A DNA stretch of 64,000 nt from Rhizoclosmatium globosum (taxonomy: Eukaryota; Chytridiomycota; Chytridiomycetes; Chytridiales; Chytriomycetaceae): positions 1 through 64,000 of the forward strand of contig MCGO01000161.1 of the NCBI GenBank assembly GCA_002104985.1, read 5' to 3'. The translations under genes and the position numbers were made by a program. The notes under the pieces are model-generated. The model did no database searches. It was not told the DNA's origin and saw only the letters and a list, made by a program, of their open reading frames with translations. Position 1 is the first letter of the stretch. Each line of letters opens with the position of its first letter. This document shows, piece by piece, positions 56,945 through 64,000 of the stretch.

Positions 56945-58677
56945 TCATTCGTCGCCCGGAAGCCAGAAGCACTGTGTGGTGTGGGGAGAGTAAGAACACG
57001 TCATCCAAACCAATTTCCAAGAGTAAACAAAAACAAACACATCATTCTGTGACGTGATGACAAAGAAAGAGTAATAGGGATAGAGTAATATGGGACAAGT
57101 AAGTATCCTATTAGTGATTATTGGGAGGGTCCTCTGTTCCCAATTACCAGCAACAGACAGACAGCAAGTTGTGCTACATCCACAAAATTGTTCGATATTG
57201 ATAAAATACACTGAAAACCACAGATTTCATTTGAAATAGTCTCTCGTGAAAGAGACTGAGGAAAAACGTGGGGAACGTGAATCGGTTTGGTGTGATGGAA
57301 ATGGGATGGAGAGGAAATAGGGAAATGACGACAAGAGGGGTACCATACCAGTTGATTCTCAATAGCAGATGCAAACATCATGTACCGTGGATTGAATTTA
57401 ATGAGTGGAGAAGGATCCTTCAAAGTCTTGAGTTGGGTACAAGGAAAGATGCTACGATGAGATTTCAACGCCGAAACAGTCGCATCATCCACAGGAGGAG
57501 GTTCCCAGAACTGAACGCTTCCATCATCCGATCCTATTCACGTTGATATGATAAGTTTTCGAGGAAACGAATATCCAGACGACAACGGTTACCTCCATAC
57601 ACATACTTTCCATCCGGTGTAATCCCAATATCCATATCCAAAGGCCCACGGTAATGTCCACAAGTCCGATCCGCAAAATTCCACAACAACTTCCCATCAA
57701 ACGCCTCAATCGCACACGAACTACCCTGCTTATTCCCCACCAGCAGCCATTTCCCACAGTTACTGAATTTGATTGTCGTCCATTCAGAAGACATTGTCGT
57801 GCTCCCGCCGAGCTCAGTTGGGATTTTGAATGTGACGAAGGGACCAGCAGAGAGGGATTTGAGGTCGTAGAGGCGGATGGCGGACGAGTTTGTTGTTACG
57901 GCAAAGATTATGCCTGCAGGGTCGAAGGCGATACGTGGGTTTTGGGAGTTTGTTTTCAAGATTCCCTGTTTTTTTGTTGTGTTGGTGGATCAGAGAGAGA
58001 AGGGAGAAAGAGAGGGTAACGTACGTGGCAGTTGTTGGATTTAAGGTCCCATAGACGGACTTCTCCGTCACGGGAAGCTGAGATGAAAGTATCGTCTTGG
58101 GGGCACATTTCGATGGCGGTGACGCTGGAAATGGTCAGAGGAAAGGGTGGGCATTGAGATAATGACTAACAGAGATTCATGTCCTGTAAAGTACTTCAAG
58201 AACTTGTTATCGTGGAAGGAGAGGTATCTGATTGCGTCTGAAGGAGGGGAGTCAGTTACAACCTGCTGCAATATGTTCATGGTCACAAACGCACTGTCTT
58301 CCTTTGTTGATGAATACAGAATGTTATTTGGACGATGGGTAAACTTGCTGATGCCGCATCCGTACTTTTTAGAGTAGGAAGTCTTCTTGTGGCTGTTACT
58401 GATTAGCTTGCAGCCCTTTGAATGAAGCCAGACTAGGCACTCACGTTCCCGCTTTGCAGTCGTACATTCGCAGTTCATCCTCGCTCGTAGTCAGCAGCAG
58501 CTCTCCGGAAGTGTCAAAGTCCAAGCAAGTGAATGGCTTATCGTGTTTGAGCACCTTTGCTGTGGTCGAAGGTGAGTAGCCAACAACAGGATACCAAAGA
58601 GGTTTCTCACCAACACGAAAGCTGTTGAGTCTTTCTTTTGTGAGAGAGTCGCCATCCAAGTTCGTTGGTTCACTCAT
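56945..58677 (-). CDS. WDR82/Swd2 WD40 protein (COMPASS and cleavage factor subunit)
   Basis: Start ATG 58677 (MSEPTNLDGDSLTKERLNSF). WD40 propeller with family-specific sequence: TCLDFDTSGELLLTTSED, YSKKYGCGISKFTHRPNNIL, AIRYLSFHDNKFLKYFTGHE, DDTFISASRDGEVRLWDLKS, IAFDPAGIIFAVTTNSSAIR, LYDLKSLSAGPFVTF, KFSNCGKWLLV, IKFNPRYMMFASA and the final CFWLPGDE. These match WDR82/Swd2, a subunit of the Set1/COMPASS H3K4 methyltransferase and of the mRNA 3'-end machinery. The last intron (56972-57348, 377 nt, NQL|CFW) is unusually long. The gene is divergent from the CEP295-like gene with 54 bp between starts. Confidence 0.92.
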
Positions 58678-58731
58678 TTGTTTGGTTTTTGAAGAAGAAG
58701 AAAAGCAGATAAATAAAGTAAAAAGAAACGA
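58678..58731. promoter_or_regulatory. 54-bp bidirectional promoter region
   Basis: Purine-rich spacer between divergent start codons of WDR82 (minus) and the CEP295-like gene (plus). Transcription start sites of both must lie in or next to it. Confidence 0.5.
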
Positions 58732-60203
58732 ATGCTTCGATTGAGTCCCGGCGAAGTAGCGCGTCTCGTTCAAGAAGAAGAAAAGAACCAGCGACTCAAA
58801 CGCCTCAAAGAAGTAACTCTCTCTCCTTTTTGTTTACTTCTATTAAGTTTAAACAAGTTAAATAACCTGATTCAAATCAAAGGTCCGAGCCCAGGCCAAG
58901 TCAATTGCGCAGCGAAAGACGGCCGAGTACCAATCAAATGCTCAGATTGAATGGGCAAAGGCGGGTCGAAAGGCGAAGGTGTGTTTGTTGTGTTTCTTCA
59001 ATCACTCTCATTCAACAATAAACAAACAATAAACTAGGACAACTGGGTGGCCGCGAAGGAGAACGCAATCGATCACATTCTCAATGCCATCGATGCAAAG
59101 GCTCATCTCTTTGGCCAGGCACATGCCCAGGCTCAGTGTTTGGAGGATGTGAAGGTGTGTTGTTTGCACTTGTTGGAGAAGAGTGGAATACACGCACATA
59201 ACTACTCTACACAGGCAGAACAAACAAAAGAACTCAAAGATTTTATTATTCGCTCTCAAGAAGTCGAATTAGAACGTGGTTCTGTCGCCCTGAAAGAAGT
59301 AAGTTCTCTTGTCAGATCCCTCAAACAAATCCCCACCAACTAACTGCCTCAAAACAGTTCCGTCAAGAATCCGCAAAACGCGCAGAACCTTCACAACAAT
59401 ACATCGACAACCTATTACACATCCGCGAAACCGAAACAAACCGTGCAAAACTATTAGCTTCAAAACACCGCGAAAAAACTTCTCACTACGCTCCAGACGT
59501 TATCCCAATCTCTCAACCTCTCCAACAATTAAACCTCATACATCAGCAAAAGAGTATTCGGAAAGGAAACATCAAATACGACTATACACAGCATCACAGG
59601 AATTACGCGGCTATTCGGTTGGAACCTGATGCGCAGAACCCTCCCAAACAACCTGCTAGTGCCGCGGATGCTGCTCCAACCGCTGCTCATGCTGCTGCCG
59701 TTCGTTTTAATCTTGCTGAGGAACGCGCAGTATACCATAAAGTGGCTGCAGAGGAACGATTCCATACGGCGGTATCCGTGAAAACTATGGATACGAAAAA
59801 AGACGTTTTATGTCGAGAGTTGGATGCATTGAAATTAGAGGATCAACGCAGGAAATACTGGAATGCTGGTGGTGGACCCTCTGGACTGGCTTCTAGACGT
59901 GTTGGGTTTGTGAAATTGAGTGAAGGTGGGAGGAAGGATAAGTTTGTCAAGACTTTTGGGATTGGTGCGTTTTTTCTTTTCATTTTGGGTTTTGTAAGTT
60001 TGTGAGCTGGGGGGTACTCATGACTTGCGATTTCTCTTGCAGGTGACGATCAACCGTTTGCTTCACTGGAACATGCTCAAACTAGAGAGTATCTGCGGAG
60101 AGAGTATGGGTTGGGAAGGATTGAGAATGAATCTGTTGCGGACAGTATTGAATTTAGTCGCGCTAATTCTCCATTGGATACAAATCATGTGCAAAGGAAA
60201 TGA
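58732..60203 (+). CDS. CEP295/Ana1-like centriolar coiled-coil protein (tentative)
   Basis: Start ATG 58732. The N-terminus MLRLSPGEVARLVQEEEKNQ, then RLKRLKEVRAQAKS, resembles the conserved beginning of CEP295 (KLRLSP followed by a basic coiled coil). The rest is almost wholly helical and charged: SNAQIEWAKAGRKAKDNWVA, ELKDFIIRSQEVELERGSVA, NLLHIRETETNRAKLLASKH, HHRNYAAIRLEPDAQN, ERFHTAVSVKTMDTKKDVLC. Six exons; the last intron (phase 1) joins FGIG to DDQPFASLEHAQTREYL. CEP295 converts centrioles to centrosomes in animals; a homologue would be expected in a fungus with centrioles. The assignment rests on a short N-terminal motif and overall coiled-coil character. Confidence 0.5.
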
Positions 60204-60299
60204 ACTATTCGGAAATTTAATAAAATAAAAAGCATAATTAATTTGGTATAACAATCGATCTATGCATCAACCGATTTTTTGTCAAAGGATTTCCATTCC

Positions 60300-61841
60300 A
60301 TGACCTCAACTGCCCCATCAGGGGCCTCTCCTCTCAGCTTGAGATCCAAAGATGGTAATTTCGGAGTAATTACAGAAAGAACGGTGGCTAACCAGCTGAT
60401 CGTCGTCAAGCCAAGAAGCAGAAACACTTGAAGCTCTTTGTTCATCCACCCAGCATCCCGACGCGTTTCCAAACGTTTCACTTTGATGATAATGAAGACA
60501 AGGGTTTCAACTCTACAGCTCCACGATTTAATAATCACTTGGTTCGTTTTTCACTTGAGCTGAACACTGGAATCCTAAACCTTCACACACCCAACATACA
60601 GGATGAGCTCCCAGGCCCTGGATACTGTAAGACCGTCATAAACACACATTCGAAACCTTATCCATTCCCTTATCCCTTCCCCCCAACAACAAGACAACCG
60701 CAAAGACAAAGAATCCGAATTCGTAATGCTCGATCCAACATCCCTCTCCAAACGCGGATACGGTGTCGGCTTCGCGTCCAAAACACGGCGGTTCCAGAAA
60801 CCACCTACAGACCTCGAAATCATTCCGAAAGTCGGACCCGCGCAGTATACAACGACAAACGAGCCGCAGTACAGTTATAGCCTTTCGAACAGTATTTCAA
60901 GTAACTTCCGGCAACGGATTGCGAAGCTGGAAAGTACTGTGTATCCTCACAAGTTGACGCCAGGGCCGGCGAGTTGTATGGACTTTTTTATTTATATTTT
61001 GGATTTTGATTGAACGGGAATCTGATCCCCGTTGTTTTCTTAGACGAAACGTTTGGTGCTTCAAAAGCGTTGTTGAGAACTCGTGTGGAAGAGAACGGGG
61101 CTGCGTACGTGTTTAAGAGTAGGACAAAGAAGTCTGAGATTAATAACGCTGAATCGACGCCGGGACGGGATGCACCACCTCCAGGTATACTAAATCTAAT
61201 GAGATGGTTTTTGGATTCTGATGGCAAGATGCTTGTTTTCCCCTGCTAGGAGCGTATAATATTCCTGATGAAAAGAATCCAAGAGCTGGAGCGACTGCTG
61301 CGTTTAAAAGCACTACTCGACCTGGAATCAAGTAAGTTTTGCCACAGTTTAAGTTCAGAGTAATCGATTGAATTTCGGAGCAAGGATCTCGTCTCCACCC
61401 GCTGTTGGCCCAGGAAGCTATAACATTGCGCAACAACCCCAACTCCCAGTTAAAAAGTAAGTACACTAATTTAATGATGTTACTTTTAATCCGATTTGTT
61501 AGGTACCGCGCCAAATTCAAGTCCGTTGTTCAAATCGATCACGATATGACAGCGTTCCGTGCAAACACGCCTCTGGGGCCAGGACAGTACGATGTTGCGA
61601 AAGCAGCGGACAGTTTGCATAAGAACACAAATGTTCCACATGGAGTCTTTGTTTCGGCGTCGCCGCGGTTTGGGAACTTGAAGACGGCTGCTCCGCCACC
61701 TGGTATGATTTTAGATTTTAGATTTGAGGTGTTTGTTATTGTGCTGAAGTTTGGTTTGTTGGTGTAGGGTTTTATCGACCGTTGCAGGAGCCGAGGAATA
61801 GATCGTTCCACTTGAATTTGACGGATTCTTGGTTGTCGTGA
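60300..61841 (+). CDS. STPG (SHIPPO / sperm-tail PG-rich repeat) protein
   Basis: Exon 1 is 60300-60354 (MTSTAPSGASPLSLRSKD); exon 2 60396-60541 after an intron ending GGCTAACCAG; the two total 201 nt. Later exons, all joined in phase, carry the PG-rich repeat signature: DKGFNSTAPRFN, ELPGPGYY, KRGYGVGFASKTRRF, LTPGPASYETFG, APPPGAYNIPDEKNP, PAVGPGSYNI, PLGPGQYDV and APPPGFYRPL. This is the pattern of STPG1/MAPO2 and SHIPPO proteins, which bind microtubules of flagella (inner-lumen proteins of axonemes). About eight exons with introns of 45-60 nt. Its presence fits a fungus that makes flagellated zoospores. Confidence 0.82.
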
Positions 61842-62027
61842 TTGAAATATTTGGTTCATGGCTTGTGGCCAATAAAACAAAACTTCGAACTGATAGTAAG
61901 ACAAGAAGAGAAGCGAGAAGCCGCTGAGTTTTCCCAGAGTTTTCCATTTGGACTGTTAACCCTTTAATTTATTCTGAGTTCGATTCTTTTCATTCTGTGT
62001 CTCCACTGAACAAAAACATTGTTTCAA

Positions 62028-62699
62028 ATGTCCATTTTCTCCCTATTCACCCAGTTCGTTCTCCTCATTGAGATTGCTGTATACTTTGGGTCCCTGATCA
62101 ACCCGGCCTGGCTTCCAGCGTCGCAGCGTCGAGCCATGGTCAAGCAACTCAGAGACATTTCAAAGATCAAGGAAGCCCAATTCGCATTCTGGGCAGCCCT
62201 TGCGATCATTGGGCTTCTCTTTGTCGAGAGTATTGTTTCGTTGTACGGCATTTACGGCGAGACCGGTCGTTTCCTGCACGATCACCACACGCCAGACAGA
62301 GACTTGTACTTTTACCGTTGAGTTGTTGTTGGTTTATTGGATGTATTTGGTGCTGATGCTTATTGTAGAGGTCAAGGTTCTGATTGCTGAGAAGCACTTG
62401 GTGTCCTCTGGATTCGCTTTGATGATGGCTATGTAAGTGGTTTCAGCGAGTCCCCATTACACACAACAAGATGTAGAAACTCAGTTGATTCAGAGAAAGC
62501 AACCAGAATTCAATCCTTGGACACACTGAATACCAATGTTCCGCCATCCTTCCTATGACCCGATTTCTAATCACTATTCCGTAACAGTGTCGACTTTATG
62601 CGTCTCCGTGAAAAGAACAACTACATCAAGTTGCTGGAAAAGTACGAAAACAAGCCTGAAGGAGAGGAAGTTCCTGCTGCTGAAAAGAAGGAGAACTGA
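62028..62699 (+). CDS. BAP31/Yet-like ER membrane protein, short form
   Basis: Start ATG 62028. Exon 1 (MSIFSLFTQFVLLIEIAVYF) gives the first membrane helix and a second (FAFWAALAIIGLLFVESIVS). Exon 2 reads QVKVLIAEKHLVSSGFALMM, matching the BAP31 pattern of a third helix after an Arg/Lys-rich loop, and exon 3 continues VDFMRLREKNNYIKLLEKYE. The C-terminus ends KKEN, a KKxx dilysine ER-retrieval signal. Only about 165 residues, so it lacks the long coiled-coil tail of animal BAP31. Role: ER quality control and export of membrane proteins, by family. Confidence 0.78.
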
Positions 62700-62880
62700 A
62701 TGGATGCCTTCGAATAGCCTCATATATCATATTATCATGCTCACCGCGACCTCGTTTACATGTCTTTATTCCAGAAATATATAACATAGTTTATTGCACT
62801 TATTTGGTTAATCCTTTAAACGACAAGAAAATCCCATTGTTTTATACTACATTCAGTCTTGACTCTGTTCCACAACTCCA

Positions 62881-64000
62881 ATGCGAAGTACGCGTCCGCG
62901 TCAACGTTCCCGTCTCCAATCTACTGGAGTTGGTGGCGAAGGAGATGAACTTGAATCAACGAAATCAAACATATCCATTGATATTCACTCACGTTCAACA
63001 TCAACTTCAAACATCCCCGCACCAAATGATTCACCAAACTCGGGAAACTTTTCCCCGTCATTTTCAAAGTTGTCGCGAAACAAATCGATTGGAACCAAAG
63101 AGCGAACTTCGTCAATTGAGGCGAGGAGGTCGCGTCATGGTTCAGCTGCTTCACTTGCGTCGCTCAGAGTTCCTGCTAACCTTGAAAAGCCACCAGATTG
63201 GATGCTTGGTTAGTGTTGGCTTTACTGGGCTTTATTGATTTTTGTTTAAACCCTCGAACATATCAGAATTACCAAATGATTCCGCAACAAGCACTGACTC
63301 AGTTTATAAATCTTGTGTTACAATACTGAAACCTGGACCAGATGGATCGGTTGAACTATTTCAAGACCCAGAAGACGAGCCTGAGTTTTTACCTTTAAAG
63401 TCCGCAGACGATGAGTCTACACATCCATCACTTGGAACGGACGCCGAATCTGCAGATTCTCTCAACGACCTTCTTTTGTCAAGTGCTGAAAAGAAGAAAA
63501 AGAAGGATAAACGGATTTCACGTGCTTCTGCCTTGTTGATTCTGCAGGAATTGAGTACGTAATCAAGTTGGATTTAAGGTTAAGAAAGTCTGACACTGTA
63601 TTGTATTGCAGCTCTCGCTCCGACAGGAGATACTTTCCTTCTCAAAAGTAAATCATCTGAATTTGATTCGGGTATTCGACCAACGTCTTTGGCTCCTCCT
63701 GTCCCAGCTATTCCAGCATCATTTGTAAATTGTACGAAAATGTTGGACGATTGCGTCGCTAATGACATTCCAGTGTCGAAACAACCATCTGTTCCTCCAC
63801 CACCTGCTTCACCCTTATTTCCAACACCAGTAAGAGGATCGTCAATACCCGCTCCACCACCGCCTCCTATCCCTCCTGCGCTGATAGGTAAAACACACTG
63901 AAATTCCTTTATGATTGGCTCACCCTATTTGCTTAGCTCAACCTCCTCTCGCGCCACCATTACCACCATTTCTTTCCAACTCGGCTTCAATACCCAAACC
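62881..64000 (+). CDS. Proline-rich protein, 5' part only (runs off the window)
   Basis: Start ATG 62881 (MRSTRPRQRSRLQST). Ser-rich, basic N-terminus, then LEKPPDWMLG, an acidic Ser-rich region (QDPEDEPEFLPLKS), KKKKKDKRISRASALLILQE and finally a strongly proline-rich part: SVPPPPASPLFPTP, IPAPPPPPIPPALIG and PPLAPPLPPF. This resembles an FH1-type profilin-binding segment as in formins or verprolins, but no FH2 or WH2 domain is in the window. At least three introns (about 63210-63265, 63555-63610, 63888-63937). Confidence 0.6.

Noticed and set aside
60260..60445. 61-codon minus-strand frame with a membrane helix (MNKELQVFLLLGLTTISWLA)
   Set aside because: It lies over exons 1 and 2 of the STPG gene, whose ATG, splice sites and phase fit perfectly. 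I judge it a shadow, though a real small antisense gene is not excluded.

Overview
The window looks like nuclear DNA of a zoosporic (chytrid-type) fungus. Evidence: dense intron-bearing genes with GT-AG introns mostly about 45-65 nt long, a mannosyltransferase/chitinase cell-wall gene set, a mitochondrial Mn-SOD, COG8, WDR82, ING and Rab8/Sec4-type genes, and, unusually for a fungus, genes of the centriole/flagellum type (a SHIPPO/STPG repeat protein and a CEP295-like coiled coil). There is one tRNA gene (Glu, TTC). Nothing bacterial, viral or CRISPR-like was seen.

Layout. 1-3638: 3' part of a decayed NACHT/STAND-type gene with a WD40-like region. 3781-6472: chromo-BAH-cytosine-5 DNA methyltransferase in which catalytic motif I cannot be found. 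6757-8075: nuclear low-complexity protein with sumoylation-type motifs. 8174-9901: FHA-kinase of the CHK2/Rad53 type. 9963-18550: three GT71 alpha-mannosyltransferase paralogues with a GH18 chitinase between the second and third. 18688-21112: transketolase. 21426-23539: a divergent pair, discoidin-like membrane protein and LACTB2-like metallo-beta-lactamase, whose proposed start codons are 31 bp apart. 23837-24899: Rab GTPase. 25592-27221: ING/PHD protein with micro-exons and a GC-AG intron. 27324-33769: putative secreted protein, COG8, Mn-SOD with a (CA)46 intron microsatellite, p24 cargo receptor. 34058-39129: three membrane-anchored alpha/beta-hydrolase esterases plus a relic of a fourth. 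39199-40132: ABHD11-like hydrolase. 40309-40380: tRNA-Glu.

40938-49588 is the most striking object: one 11-exon gene whose exons splice into a single 2716-residue frame. It encodes a secreted, probably GPI-anchored, mucin-like surface protein with seven copies of one cysteine-containing domain that I do not recognise, separated by very long Ser/Thr tracts. Five copies lie in tandem, one per exon, with alternating exon lengths of 459 and 468 nt, which points to recent tandem duplication.

50942-64000: a predicted mitochondrial P-loop ATPase of unknown role with two long introns, two unrecognised genes, WDR82/Swd2 (COMPASS), a CEP295-like coiled coil, an STPG protein, a BAP31-like ER protein, and the 5' part of a proline-rich protein that runs off the end.

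Functional themes: cell wall and surface (GT71 trio, chitinase, giant adhesin), chromatin (DNA methyltransferase, ING, WDR82), secretory pathway (COG8, p24, Rab, BAP31), and zoospore centriole/flagellum. Exon boundaries were read by eye from splice consensus and frame; they are exact where I give a full join and approximate elsewhere.
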